Shown here: in pieces, positions 21,996-36,212 of the stretch | How the letters are laid out: the number at the start of each line of letters is the position of its first letter | How positions within the stretch are numbered: the stretch's first letter is position 1 | From: Rhizoclosmatium globosum | Lineage: Eukaryota; Chytridiomycota; Chytridiomycetes; Chytridiales; Chytriomycetaceae | Direction: 5' to 3' | Length of the DNA stretch: 64,000 nucleotides | Assembly: GCA_002104985.1 (NCBI GenBank) | Contig: MCGO01000099.1 | Location: forward strand, 84,248-148,247 | Notes under the pieces: generated by a model | What the model was told of the DNA's origin: nothing | Databases searched by the model: none | Seen by the model: the letters and a program-made list of their open reading frames with translations, nothing else | Position numbers and translations under genes: made by a program

Positions 21996-24424
21996 ATGAT
22001 AAGATCCGACTCGGATGATTGTTCTTGTCCAAATTCTTTTCTGAGAATGAAAGGCGCAAGTCGGTTGAGCACATCGAGTGACAACGAACGCGCGCCACTT
22101 CTTCGCGACTCAACAACGTCGAATTCAGTCGAACTCGAACCCGAATTTGAACGAGAACATGCGCAAAGTCCCACTGTTCCTCTTTCTTTCGGACCAGTTG
22201 GACCAGGTCAGCCATCATCAGTGGTGACTCAGACGCAGACGCAGATCCGAGACTGGTCGTCGCCGGTGCCGCGTCGCTCTTCGGATGTCCTTGCGATTAT
22301 TGCCTCAGGTGACTAACAAACTAGTTTTACTTCGATTGCGAGGCCTTTCGTGTTAATGCTCGCTCGCTTTCGTGGCAGCCGAGTCGTTCCAGCGCGACCT
22401 GAACTTTGTATCGCATCCACAGTCACAGTCACACGGACTGGGACATCCTCTTGCCCAGAAGCACGACCAGATCCACACTAGGAAACACTCGCCTCCGCCT
22501 CGATTGGCCTCATCTGCTGTAAGCTTACCTGGTGTGCTATCGGAAAGCTTGCTAACAGTGGCGATGCTAGTCTTCGGCAAATACCCCTACTTTGCCCCAG
22601 CAACACCACCTAAACACACATCCCTATGCCCAATCCAATGATTCTTTTCTCGATACAAAGTCCTCATCTTCCTCAAATCTTTCTATGTCGTTGCCGCATC
22701 TGTCTCCACAACCAATCCAGATGCTCAACTTTTCAAGACTGGCAGCGGAAGAGGGTGCTGATGTCGCTGCCTTTGGATCTCCTTCGCCAATTACTGGACC
22801 CGGAGCTAGTTTGGCTGCAGTTGGGTCGGCTAATTCGCAGCAGCGACTCTCTCAACATCAACACTCTCCGGTCCCTAGAATGCACAACCGCGACCAACGT
22901 CAGCCACAACACTTTCAAAATCACGACGAAATTATTGCCGATGACGTTACTGAAGGTTCCCTCCTCATTCTCTTTTCCCTCATCAACTCCTTCTAAAATA
23001 GCTATACAGAAGGTGACCGCGACTCAAACTACCCATTCCGAATCTCCCACCAACTCGACTACGACGCAATCGCCGACTATCTCACATCCGCAACCCACGA
23101 CAGCACAGAATTCTACACCTCCTACCACACCCACACAACCCAACACCTCCAAAAACAACGCCGCGAAACCCGCCACCAACACCCAGACTGGTACTACCAC
23201 CAACAACACCAACGCTTCACATTCCACAGCGACGCAACAGAAACAATCCGAAGCCCCTACTTTGAAACCCTCCCCTTCACCACAACATTCGACCGCCCCG
23301 TCAACGAAATCCTCCGCGCAGGGCCGTTCTGGCTCGACGTGTGTAACCCGACTCCAGAAGAAATGAGCACGCTTGCCCGCGTTTTCAGGATCCATCCGTT
23401 GACGACGGAGGATATCCAGACGGAAGAGACGAGGGAAAAGTGTGAGACTTTCCCAGGGTATTATTTCATTACTATACGGAGTTTCGACGCGGACGCGTAT
23501 AGTATGACGTATATGCAGCCTATTAATGTGTATATTGTTGTGTTTCGGGAGTGTGTTTTGAGTGTGAGTGTTTTTTTGGGTTTTGCGTGGTGTTTGTGTT
23601 TGCTTATGATTTATTTACACACGATGTATGCTAGTTCCATTCACAACCGATTATTCATTTGAATAATGTGTTGCGTCGGATTGAACAGTTGAAGGTGTAT
23701 GGAATGAGTATTAGTCCGGATTGGTTGAATTATGCGCTGATTGATGATATCACCGACGGATTCATGCCTTCACTGCGACACATTGAGTTGGAGGTGGATG
23801 CAATTGATGAGTTGGTCTTGATTCTCAAGGATCGTGAACAAGTTGAGTGTTTCCCCTTTGAATCCATTCACGCAAGTTCTTACAGTTCTTCATAGAGTGA
23901 TATGTTGCGACGTATTGGACATGCGCGAAAGAAGGTTATGATGCTGCTTCGACTCTTGATTACCAAGACGGATGTCATCAAAGCTGTTATTAAGCGGTGT
24001 GCACAGCGGTTGGCTCCAGACAGTGAGACGACGTTGTATCTTGGCGATATTCAAGGTAAGACTTTGAATCTTGTAAGCATCCGCACCTAACGAGTCAACC
24101 CCCCCTAACACAGATCACATATTAACAATGGTTCAAACGTTAAACCACTGTGAAAAGACACTTACACGATCTCATTCAAACTACCTTGCCCAAATAAGCA
24201 TCGAACTCACGCAAGCTTCCAACCGAACAAACGACGTTGTAATGAAAATGACGGCGTTAGCGTCGATCCTAGTTCCCCTGAATATCATTACGGGTCTGTT
24301 TGGAATGAATGTGAAGGTTCCTGGAGAGGAAGGGGAGACTTTAGTTTGGTTCTTTTGTATCATGGGGTTCATGGCGTTTCTCGCGTTTGTTTCGTATATT
24401 TGGTTGAGGAAGAATCTACATTAA
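21996..24424 (+). CDS. CorA-type magnesium transporter (Alr1/Mnr2-like)
   Basis: At least eight exons encode a protein of roughly 680 residues. The long N-terminal part (21996 to about 22990) is low-complexity, rich in Ser, Gln and Pro. The CorA domain begins near 23340 (WLDVCNPTPEEMSTLARVF, IHPLTTEDIQTEETREKCE), continues through helices that line the funnel, and ends with two membrane segments. The first carries the invariant GMN motif in GLFGMNVKVPG (about 24300), which forms the selectivity filter for hydrated Mg2+. The order and the long N-terminal extension match the fungal Alr1/Mnr2 branch found in plasma membrane or vacuole. The start may be 21996 or the next ATG at 22047. Exons near 22380 and 22590 were joined by frame and are less sure. 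Confidence 0.9.
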
Positions 24425-24514
24425 AAGCAAAGTATTTTCGGTTTGTTTGTGTTGTTTTGAAGGAGGGTTTATTGCAAGTGAAAAAGGAATGAAATGCAAG
24501 GCATAGTGTGTTGA

Positions 24515-25267
24515 TTAAAGGAGAGCGGAAATCAAAGCTGCAAATGTTAAAGATGTCATTTCTTTAGTCGCTCCGCTGACATTGATCTTGGTTAACGTCG
24601 TGGCAGCTGTGCTAGCAGCCGTTGCAGAATATCCTGGAGCCGTCACGGTAGGAACAACTGGTGCAATAACAGTCGAAGTAGCACTGTCAGAAAGAAGCTT
24701 ACAAGTACCAGGAGCTCCAGCAATCGGTGGACCGTTCACTGGTTGCGTGAATTCAACACAAACAAGCCCCGGCTTGCAAACAGCACTGTTTGGAAATACT
24801 TGCTTGTACTGTCCACCCACATCACTCTGCTTTAACGCGCAGATTCCTTGTGCTCCATCAACGCCAGATGCAGTGATACAATCCAAATTCGATTCACAGA
24901 CTGCTTTGGCAGATCCACCACAAACCCCTCCAACTGGAGATGGCTTGATAGTTGGAACTTGACATGTTCCAGGAGTACCAGGACGAGGGATTCCATCTGC
25001 TGGCAACACAGGATCAACGCAGACTAACCCGGCCTTGCAAACAGCGCTGTTTGGAAAGTCCTGCTTGCATTCTCCGCCGACATCGTTTTCCTTGAGCTTG
25101 CAGATTCCTTGGTTTCCAGTAGTGGGAACACAGTTCAAATTGGATTCGCAGACTGAGTCTTGACCAGTTACGTTGCAGATTCCGCCAACTGGGACTGGCT
25201 TTAGATCCGCTGCAGACACAGTGAGGGCGGTAGAGAGCACGTAAGCAGCGATGATAGTTATTTGCAT
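24515..25267 (-). CDS. Secreted protein with two eight-Cys repeats and a GPI-type tail
   Basis: A single exon of 250 residues. A signal peptide (MQITIIAAYVLSTALTVSA) is followed by two repeats of about 85 residues. Each begins VGGIC or VGGVC, contains CESNLxC, GICxLK, DVGGxxKQxFPNSAVCKxGLVCV and ends GAPGTCKL or GTPGTCQV. Repeat 1 has eight Cys; in repeat 2 one Cys has become Tyr (VGGQYKQ against VGGECKQ), leaving an odd number. A Thr/Ala/Ser-rich linker and a hydrophobic end (MTSLTFAALISALL) suggest GPI anchoring. I do not recognise the family; surface or effector-like roles are possible. Confidence 0.7.
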   Translation of the reverse strand: MQITIIAAYVLSTALTVSAADLKPVPVGGICNVTGQDSVCESNLNCVPTTGNQGICKLKENDVGGECKQDFPNSAVCKAGLVCVDPVLPADGIPRPGTPGTCQVPTIKPSPVGGVCGGSAKAVCESNLDCITASGVDGAQGICALKQSDVGGQYKQVFPNSAVCKPGLVCVEFTQPVNGPPIAGAPGTCKLLSDSATSTVIAPVVPTVTAPGYSATAASTAATTLTKINVSGATKEMTSLTFAALISALL

Positions 25268-25909
25268 TTTTGCCAGGTTTTGTTATTTTAGGTTGATGTT
25301 TAGTGAAGGGAAACTGTGAGGATGGGTTCAAGGTTTATATAGACCCGCCAAAGTAGCCGCGCGAGTTCAATAGCTGACCGCCGGCGAAGGACTTTCATCT
25401 CCAGTGGAGTCAACGTGACTGCCGCATTTGGCTGGGCACAGCCTCAGGAACTTCATCTCCACGCAAAATTTCTGCATGCTCAGCATGCTGTGGCTCGTAT
25501 TATGGAGGAAGATTTTATTACTATTGAGGATTATTTGATCTTATCTTCTTCCATCTTCTCATTTTGTAAAATGATTTATTTCTCTGAAGTCAAGGGAATT
25601 GCATTTTCATCATTTAATCAAGTAGGGAAGAGGGGAAGAGGCCAGGAAACCGCTCGAAAGCAGTATTCCCGATAGAAAAATTATAGTCCCACGAACCCCC
25701 GAGGGAGTTGTGCACAGACGGGCCCAGCAACGTTTGTGCAATGGCCAAACCCATCCATGGAGAACCGGCCTTCTTGATCACCGGCACCTCCGACTCAGGT
25801 AAGTATGATTTCCAAACGAGAGAAAGAAGCGGTTTTTATTCTTGTTTGGAGGTGCGCAGTCCGCAGTCGACGTTGCACATTCGTCTTTTGTCTTTTGTTC
25901 ATAGAATAC
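25268..25909. other. Intergenic, with a possible orphan first exon at 25741-25798
   Basis: This stretch separates the starts/ends of minus-strand genes. On the plus strand at 25741 a clean ATG opens 19 codons (MAKPIHGEPAFLITGTSDS) that end at a strong donor, G|GTAAGTATG, but no matching acceptor or downstream exon is visible before the oppositely directed 7TM gene. It may be a leftover 5' exon. The rest shows no supported gene. Confidence 0.35.
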
Positions 25910-26844
25910 CTAACCTTCACAACCATCAATCTTTTCCCCCTTTTGAATACTCCTCACTTTCATGATAATTCCAAACAGTTTCGTTTTCATGTAGAACAAG
26001 GCGCCAAACATTCCCAACACAAACCAATATGCGCTTAAAAGCAATACATCAATATTCGTCCAAGTATACGCCGCTAACAATAATAAGGAAATCACGCCTG
26101 CATTGGCGGATATGATTCCGTAACGGGAAATGGTCCGGAATTTCTGGTTAGTTTCGGTTATTATCGATTCTGCTCCTCTCGTTCTGTGCATGAATTTGAT
26201 GAACGCAACAAGCATGAGAAAATATATAACAAGCATTAAGAGGGCTGCTATTGCAACCGCACCGTTGATGATTAGGCGCATCGTATAAGGATTGAAGAGA
26301 GGAACACGGCCGTAGATGATTGCTGCTATAATTGCAGGAATTGCTTGAAAGTATAAAATAAATGGACTCAATTTGACTAATACCAGGATAAATGGATAGC
26401 TTTTGGGATAAACTTTGTTCAAAAGGGATCCAGCCAATTTCCTAAATATTTGGGAGTCAAAACTGTTCAGTACATGAATCCTTACCAAGAAAAGAATACG
26501 TAGGCGTATTCTTGTGTTGCCAGAGCTGTTAGTTTGATGGACTGCCATATATAATACTTTGTTTCAGCTCTCTGCTTCAAACGATAACGCATTGCTTCCG
26601 CAAAAAATACGACAATGAGGGAAGATATCATGCCAATTAATGATAAGTTGACTGAAGTTATTAGTTTCATACGTGCTCGTTTCACTTCAAAGTGGACAAT
26701 GAATAAAACGAGGCAAAGAAGAGAAAGTGCAGCAAAAACTATTGTTGCCAAATACATGTGTTCAAGTGACGTTAAATATTCTATACTAGAACCAGTAGTC
26801 GTATTTGACTGAATGTCAGTCTTCAGGTTGTTTGAGGATTCCAT
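25910..26844 (-). CDS. Orphan seven-transmembrane protein (GPCR-like topology)
   Basis: Two exons (complement 26486-26844 and 25910-26441) give 296 residues. Seven hydrophobic segments can be counted, the first after about 30 polar residues that lack a signal peptide and carry Asn sites, the last before a short basic tail (MKVRSIQKGEKIDG). This layout, with an outside N terminus and a Lys-rich inside tail, is that of a G-protein-coupled receptor. I find no DRY, NPxxY or class C motif, so the family is not recognised. It shares a 123-bp upstream gap with the palmitoyltransferase gene read the other way. Confidence 0.65.
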
Positions 26845-26967
26845 GGCTTAGTCGTGAACAATGCAGATGAAAGAAGACAATGAAGGAAGAAGAAAAGTTA
26901 TCTGGAATCGAGAAATGGAATTCTTTTTTTTCAAGCAGAACATTAATACTGTTAAATTTAATCGCGA
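26845..26967. promoter_or_regulatory. Divergent promoter between the 7TM gene and the Akr1-like gene
   Basis: Only 123 bp separate the two start codons. The stretch is A/T-rich, with poly-A/T runs near 26925-26935. No TATA element stands out. Confidence 0.5.
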
Positions 26968-29512
26968 ATGATGGGAGAGAAGGAAGAGACGACGTCGTTC
27001 CTGGGCGGCCACACTCACAGCCACAAGAAGAAGCACCGACACGGACACGGCCACGGTGACTGTTGTGACGACGACGAAGAAGTCAGAGCGAATGTGATGG
27101 CACCACAGATGGTTCCAGTTCCGAATGAAGCCGGTTTGTACCTTCCTTCGTTCACTTAACACACATCACTCTTTACTCAGGGCACTAACCCTCCTTACCC
27201 ACTCCCAATGCAACCGTAACCAGACCTGGACCTCTTCCAGGCCTCGCAGCACGGCCTTCTCAACCGGGTCAAGGCCCTGATCGAAGAAGGCTCAATCGCC
27301 GCAGACGCTGTCGACAGGGAAAACTGCACCGCGCTTCACTGGGCCGCAATTGTGAGTTTGGTTGTGGATTGATTCGCCGTGATCTGGTCTCACCTGTCAA
27401 CTTTCTCTGCCTCAAATCAAATCAAAACAGAACAACAGAATCGCTGTGGCAAAGTATCTTGTTGAACACGGTGCCGATGTGAATGCAATTGGTGGTGACC
27501 TGCTCTCAACGCCGCTTCAGTGGGCTGCAAGGTGATTGTCCTTTCCTCACTGCCACATCTGCCACAACTCCGACAATCACATTTCCTAAAACAATTCAAC
27601 TTTCCTATCAAATGCAGGAGCGGGCAAATTCAAATGGCCACATACCTCATGAAAAAAGGCGCGAACCCAAACCTCTACGATAAACAAGGATACAACTCCC
27701 TCCATCTCGCGGCTCATGCTGGTCATGCTATGATGATGATCTACTTGATTGTGATGGGTCAGGATGTAGATACTTTGGATACTATGGGACGCACGAGTTT
27801 GATGTGGACTGCATATCAAGGAAATTCAGAAGAATCCATGAAAGTTCTCATTAAGCAAGGTGCTCTTTTGGATCGCACTGATAGTACTGGAATGACTGCA
27901 CTGCATTGGGCGGTAACTATCTTATCATTTCGTCATCCAAAAGTTCTAACTGAAAACATATTTTCTAAGGTTGTATCCAACCACCTCAAATTCGCTAAAA
28001 TCCTCATCGATGCGGGAGCGTCGACAGATATTAAAGATCCGAATGGAAAGACTCCTGGTGATTGGGCAAAGGAACGAGGATTGGATCAAACTTATGACAA
28101 GCTTGTTGAGATTGCGCAAGGAAAAGCTGGACAGCCTCCTTTCTCTTTGGTATGTCTACTTTGTATCATTCCGTCCATATACTGAAATTGAATTCCAGGC
28201 TACAACAAACCGCATCCTTTACGCGATTCCATTCATCTTGTTCCCAGTCATTGTCACTATTTACGACTCAATGCCATGGTTCTTTTCCGTTCCTATTACT
28301 CTCGCAATCCTCATTGTAACCGTCGTATATGGTGTTGTTCGATACTTGCTCCAAAACGGACGAATCAAACTCAACTTGACCCCCTTCCTCACAAGTATAC
28401 CACAAGCTACTATTGTGTACTGTGGTATGACGTGGGTTGCAATTCTGCCATGTGAGTGGTTGTATTCCAATTCATCATTCTCTGAACTTAAATGACAGAC
28501 ACTGGGTATCTATACTTGCGTCAACTCGCTTTCATCACATTGTATTTCACAACCGTGTATCTGTTTTACGCCACAATTACTGGCGACGCCGGTTTACTTC
28601 GAAAGTTGACTCCAGGAGACGAAGAGCACAAGAAAACTGTGATTATGCTTGCTGAAGATGGAACTTTGAACTCCAGAAGCTATTGTACAACATGTTGTGT
28701 AAGTTTCCGGTGTTGACCTGTTTAATAGAAGCTGTACCAACCTTATTTCAACAGATTCGTAAACCACTGCGTGCGAAGCACTGCAAGTTCTGTGATCGTT
28801 GCATGTCTAAGTTCGATCACCACTGTCCTTGGATTTTCAACTGTGGTAGGATTCTCTTCGTCCTGTAACTGTACAATCTAACATCGATCAACAGTTGGTG
28901 CCAAAAATCACAGATACTTTCTGCTTTTCGTTCTTTGTATGCCGCTCCTCTCTTGGCTGTTCCTTTCCATCGTTTACAATTGTAAGTCAACGGTTACAGA
29001 AGTAAAACACTTAACTTTGCACACTAGACTTCACGGTCGCAGTTCCTGCTCACCAAACCTACCCAGCAACATGCTTCCTCCCCAAATCCGTCTGCCAAAA
29101 CTTTGCCTTCGACACAAAGACAATGGTCATGGGCATTTGGGTCTTCTGCAACTCCCTATGGATGTTTTTCCTCTTCTGTTCCCAGTTTTACCAAATCTCA
29201 ACCGCAATGACAACCAACGAAGTTGTCAACTGGCATCGTTTGTCGTACCTAGTACACCCTGAGGACGTCGATAAGGCCCCATACCAGAAACGAAAGCTGA
29301 ATCCATTTGACAACGGCCCCATCGCAAACTTGACTGAATTTGTGCTCGACTTCCCAGGAATAGATTGGGGAAATGTACACGAGGTTCCCCAAAGTATAGA
29401 AAACAGATGGAGGTTTAACAAATTTTGTTTATTATTGGGGACCAAGGTTGATTTTACTTTTCAGTTCCTTATTTGTATTACCCCATATAAAGATCAACTC
29501 CCTCTCTTTCGT

Positions 29513-31378
<1,866 letters not shown>

Positions 31379-31528
31379 AGTGGAAAGGGTTGGGGGTGAG
31401 TTCTGAAAAAACAAAAAACAAAAAAGTAGAAGAAAGGAAGAGAAAGGAATAGATTGAACGAATTTGATATTGAGAAAAAAGAAAGGAAGGACTATTCTGT
31501 ACGTCAGGTCAACTGTAAATCTGCGAAT
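31379..31528. promoter_or_regulatory. Divergent promoter between RIO2 and the first SulP gene
   Basis: The 150 bp between start codons hold an A-rich stretch (31403-31450) with runs of A and GAA triplets on the plus strand. An in-frame upstream ATG at 31454 would lengthen the SulP protein by 25 residues. Confidence 0.45.
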
Positions 31529-33539
31529 ATGGACTCAAATGAACATCAACCCGTCACGGATTCGTTAGCACCGATTCTACCAACTGAAGGATCAACGGTT
31601 CCAGAAAAAAATGTTTCCGGAGTTTCTTCTGCCTTAGACTTGCTTTCTCAGTTGATTCCAGTATTTCAGTGGGGTCGGACTTACAGCCTGACCGACAACT
31701 TACTCAAGGACGTGTTGGCCGGGTTAACCTTATCAACGCTTGTAATCCCACAAGCAATGGCGTACGCCGGTAATAGTTGACGCGCATGAAGATGTATTCG
31801 CTGATGTCAATCTCCTCAACAGTCATGACATCGTTACCACCCGTATATGGACTATACACGGCGATATTCCCGCCTCTTATTTTCTTTTTCTTTGCGCCAA
31901 GTCCGTTTCAGAATATCGGTATTTTCACTTAACAGTCAAAGAGTGTTTATTGAAATCCACACTTGTAGGTCCTTACGCTGTCGTTTCAGTCATGGTTTCA
32001 CAAGCAAGCACGTCTTCAATGTTATGGCTCATAGATCGAAACCCGAATATACTCCTTCTATCCAACACCACCGTTAACGGAACTGATTCGTTTCTATCAA
32101 ATGGACTACCTGCATCCCTACAAACCGATTACATAGATATAGTCATGCTCATAACATTTATAGTCGGAATCATACAGTTCATAGTCTGTATACTCGGTCT
32201 CGGAACGCGTCTTGCCAGTTTGATTCCTGATTGCCTGATTTCAGGATTTATGGCCTCCAGTGGAATATGTGTGCTAGTTTCTCAACTGAAATCTATATTT
32301 GGTATCTCTGTAAAACAGTTTGAAGGAGCGTTCAGTTTGATTCTGACCGTAATTGAAATCTTGAAGAACTTGCCAAGTACAAATCTATGTGCGTTAGGAC
32401 TTGCAATTGCAGCATATGTATTCATGATAGTGATACAACGCGTGGAAATATATGTGAAAACTCGGCTATCGAAATCTGAATCTCCTACACAAAGCCCCAT
32501 TCCGCAAAAACCTCCTGTCGCTGTTACTGACGTCATACTCACTGTTATTTTCGTCGCGTTAATTACCATGTTCTTTGATTTACCGTCCCTCTATGGAGTG
32601 AAAACAATCGGTCCAATCCCAAGTGGATTTCCAACCCCAATCGTTCCTTGGGCACTGTTAACCTCACTTCCAGCAGATCAAGCATCCGAGTTAATCTTCC
32701 AAATATTTCCTGACTGTATTTCCCTAGCCCTCGTATGTTTCGTCACCACATACTCAATCTCGAAAACCTTTGAAGTGAAGGCTGCCCGAATTTCAGTAAC
32801 TTCGAGAGATAAGTCTACTTCACCACCAAATAATTCACAAGATCTTCTTGCATTATCGCTATCAACAATATTCTCTTCGTTTTTGAGTTCATATGTTCCA
32901 TGTGGAAGCATTTCTCGAAGTGCCCTCTTGGCAAACCAAACAAATGTAACAACGCCTGTCGGATCTCTTGTCGCTGTAATTTGTGTAACAATAATACTAC
33001 TCTTCTTGGGATCATGGTTTCAAAGCGTTCCACTGTCCAGTCTCGCCACCATCGTTATTGTTGCCCTTTTTGGAGTATTGGGAAAGATTCGAGCTGGATT
33101 TTCGTTAATTAAGGAAGCAAGAGATCAAGGCCGACAAGTGATTGAAGCCATGAAAGTTGTAAAATGTGAGATGGTGTATGAGTGTGGTGTGACGGGCGGC
33201 GAGGAGACGGAAAACATAGTAGCGAAACCTCCAGATGACACAAACAACAGTCAATTTGTAGTTTGTGACGTGGAAGAAGATCCTGATGCAATCACTCCCA
33301 TCAAGGTTGGTGAAGAAGAAGTGCCTGAAGAAATATCAAGCCCTTGCGATCGCAAAACGGAGCTGTATCTCCTTCGTCTCAAATTAATTGGGGTTCATAG
33401 AGATGTTATCGTATGGTGGATAACATTTGTTATAGTTATTGTGTTGGATGCGGGAACTGGTATTCTTGTTGGAATGCTTGTATCGTGTCTATTTCTTGCA
33501 CTAGAGTGGGGTCGCAGTTCAATGACTTCGTTAAGTTGA
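31529..33539 (+). CDS. SulP-family anion transporter, first of a tandem pair, no STAS domain
   Basis: Three exons (31529-31769, 31823-31918, 31969-33539) give 635 residues. The family signature is clear: DVLAGLTLSTLVIPQAMAYA, LPPVYGLYTAIFPPLI, then many membrane segments with GFMASSGICVLVSQLKSIFG and CGSISRSALLANQTNVTTPVGSL. SulP proteins move sulphate, bicarbonate, oxalate or other anions with H+ or in exchange. Most end in a cytosolic STAS domain. Here the last helix (DAGTGILVGMLVSCLFLAL) is followed by only about ten residues, so STAS is absent. A hydrophilic loop of about 90 residues sits before the last helices instead. The next gene, 66 bp on, is its paralogue. Confidence 0.92.
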
Positions 33540-33605
33540 TAAGTAATTGTCTCAATAAAGGCGAAGCAAAAGTGGGTTTAGCGATTCGATTGCACCATCC
33601 AAACA

Positions 33606-35487
33606 ATGACGACACGAAGACACTCGCCAGAACTACCACCAGAACTGCTTCAATCGAGTCACTTGATCGCCGCGATGCATCGTCCAAGTCGAACGAGTGT
33701 CCACATTCGCCTGACACGAGTGCTTCCCGTCTTTGTCTGGGGTCGCAGCTACAGCTTCAGCGACAACTTTGTGAACGATCTTCTCGCTGGTTTGACCGTG
33801 TCGACGCTCGTGATTCCACAGGGAATGGCGTATGCGGGTGCGTTGGTGTTCGTTGGGTCGATTGAATTTGATGGAGAACTGATGTCACGTCAATATCAAT
33901 CCAGTCACTACCTCGCTTCCTCCTGTATACGGTCTATACACGTCAATATTCCCTCCTCTCGTCTTCTTCTTCTTTGCTAGGAGTCCGTACCAGAATATAG
34001 GTGCGTTCGGACACTATGTGTGTGAGTCATGAAGTTGACCACACAAAACAGGTCCAACAGCTGTAGTATCCGTCATGGTTTCGCAAGTTTGCACTTCCGC
34101 AATGACTTGGCTGAAAGAGCAGAATCTTCTTTCACTCCAAGCATCTGGAACTGAAGCCCTAGCACAAACTGTACTCAAAACAGAGTACGCCGAAGTCGTG
34201 ATGCTTGTTACATTTCTAGTCGGAATAGTTCAATTTACAGTATGCAGTCTGGGTCTTGGTGCTCGACTAGTTACGTTGATTCCCGATTCCCTTGTGTCCG
34301 GATTCATGGCGTCAAGCGGGATTTGCGTCCTCGTAATTCAACTGAAAGCAATATTCGGAATCGCAGTGCAGCAGTTTGATGGTTCTTTCAGTTTGATTCT
34401 AACTCTCTTTGATATCATCAAGAAATTACCCACCACAAATCTATGTTCATTTGGCCTCGCCGTGTTGGCGTATATATTTATGCTCGCTATTCAACGTCTG
34501 GAGAGATACCTATCCGTTCATATACCCCGTTGGATCTCGAATACCCGTTCTGTGTCTTCATATGTTTCGTTAGACTCTGAATCCATTATACCAAAGAAGC
34601 CCCCCGCTCCTGTCACAGACGTCATACTCACAGTCCTCCTCGTCGCATTCATAACTATATTTTTTGATCTCCCCAACACCTTTGGCGTAGAAACAATCGG
34701 TCCTATTCCCTCTGGCTTTCCAACACCAACCCTACCATGGGCAATGTTGACTAGACTCCCCTTAAAAACCGTAGCAAAACTCATCTTGAAAATTCTTCCG
34801 GACTGTATATCCCTTGCCCTCATCTGCTTCGTCACCACATTCTCAATTTCCAAGACATTTGAATCAACAACACACACACCAGATCATGCTTCAGCAAACG
34901 ACCACTCACAAGACCTTGTCGCAGTATCATTCGCAACAATTGGGTCATCGTTCCTAAGCGCGTATATTCCGTGTGGCAGTATATCACGAGGAGCTCTCCT
35001 AGCAACTCAAACAAACGTCACAAGCCCTGTCGGCTCTCTCGTTTCAGTATTTTGTGTCTCCATCATACTGTTGTTCTTGGGATCTTGGTTCCAAAATGTT
35101 CCTTTATCCAGTTTGGGGACTATCGTCGTGGTTGCCTTGTTTGGCGTCCTCGCAAAGATCCAAACGGGATTCGCATTGATTCACGAAGCGAGGGAGCAAA
35201 GAAAGATTGTTTGGGAAGAAATCGTCGCTGTGAAGCATGATATGTTGAGACGAAGCGCATGCACCAATGGAGAAACGCGATGGCTCCTTGATGCTGAAGT
35301 TGAGGACCAAAGAACAGTTCAAATTGATCAAGCTGATCTTTGGTTGCTGCGAAGGAAATTTGTTGGATTACACCGTGAAGTTGTTGTTTGGTGGGTGACA
35401 TTCTTGACTGTGATATTCGTTGATGCAGGCTCGGGTATACTTGTAGGAATGGTAGTTTCATGTTTGTTCATTTTAGTTGCTCAGTAA
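33606..35487 (+). CDS. SulP-family anion transporter, second of a tandem pair, no STAS domain
   Basis: Three exons (33606-33837, 33905-34000, 34052-35487) give 587 residues. Introns sit at the same codons and phases as in the upstream copy, and exon 2 is 96 nt in both. Motifs match throughout (DLLAGLTVSTLVIPQGMAYA, LPPVYGLYTSIFPPLV, GFMASSGICVLVIQLKAIFG, CGSISRGALLATQTNV). The C terminus stops straight after the last helix (GSGILVGMVVSCLFILVAQ), so STAS is missing here too. Shared loss implies that it happened before the duplication. Only 66 bp lie between the first copy's stop and this ATG, very little room for an own promoter. Confidence 0.92.
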
Positions 35488-35625
35488 ATGGGCCTTTGCA
35501 TTCACCTTTTTTTCGATTCAACGCGTTTGTTTGAAACAGATAAAGTGAAGGTCAGGGCGTTCCATTCCGAAAGATAACATATTTATCAGATAGCTTCCTT
35601 TGTTAAGTTTTGATAGTCTGCACAA

Positions 35626-36212
35626 ATGTCAAACAATGTTCCCAAACTGATAGTTTTTGACCTTGATGGCACAGGCAAGCAGCAGTACCCCATACAATTG
35701 AATGCTAACTAAACCGACTAACAGTATGGTGGCCTGAGATGTACATGTTGTGGAGCAGTGGCGGCCCACCATTCAAAGCCAATCCCAAAACCGGCGACGT
35801 AACCGCCTCAGACGGAACCAAAGTGTTCCTCCTCGAAGACACGCGCGCAATCCTCCAACGTCTCCTTCACGATCCAATCTTTGCAAACTCGAAACTCGGA
35901 ATCAGTTCGGCAACGGACGAGCCAGCGTGGGCGCAGGACTGTCTCAGACTGATGGAGGTTGAGCCTGGCGTGTCGGTCAAGAGCCGCTTTGCCTTTGAAT
36001 GCATTAGCAAGGGAAGCAAGCGAAACCACTTTGTTCAGCTGGCAAAGATGTCTGGCATTGACTACTCCGACATGATCTTCTTTGACAACGAACGGGGCCG
36101 CTGCCAGGAAGTGGCGCCATTGGGGGTTACAGCTGTGCATTGTCCAGATGGTTTGACGATAGCCGTGTGGAATAAGGGTCTCGATCAGTGGCGGAAGGCA
36201 CAACAATCATGA
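35626..36212 (+). CDS. MDP-1-like HAD phosphatase
   Basis: Two exons (35626-35674 and 35725-36212) give 178 residues. The HAD motif I DLDGT lies at the exon joint (KLIVFDLDGT, then VWWPEMY). Motif II is GISSATDEPAWA and the late acidic motif is MIFFDNERGRCQEV. The WWPE and KTGDVTASDG segments and the length fit magnesium-dependent phosphatase-1 (MDP-1), which can remove phosphate from protein Tyr or from sugar amines; the real substrate is unknown. Note that the second motif-I Asp is followed by GT rather than the Y-T of animal MDP-1. The intron starts with GC (ACAG|GCAAGC), the only donor that keeps frame. Confidence 0.85.

Noticed and set aside
22626..23366. 246-codon Thr/Pro/Ser-rich frame within the CorA gene
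   Set aside because: It overlaps the CorA exons in another frame, and low-complexity sequence comes from skewed base use; it carries no family motif.
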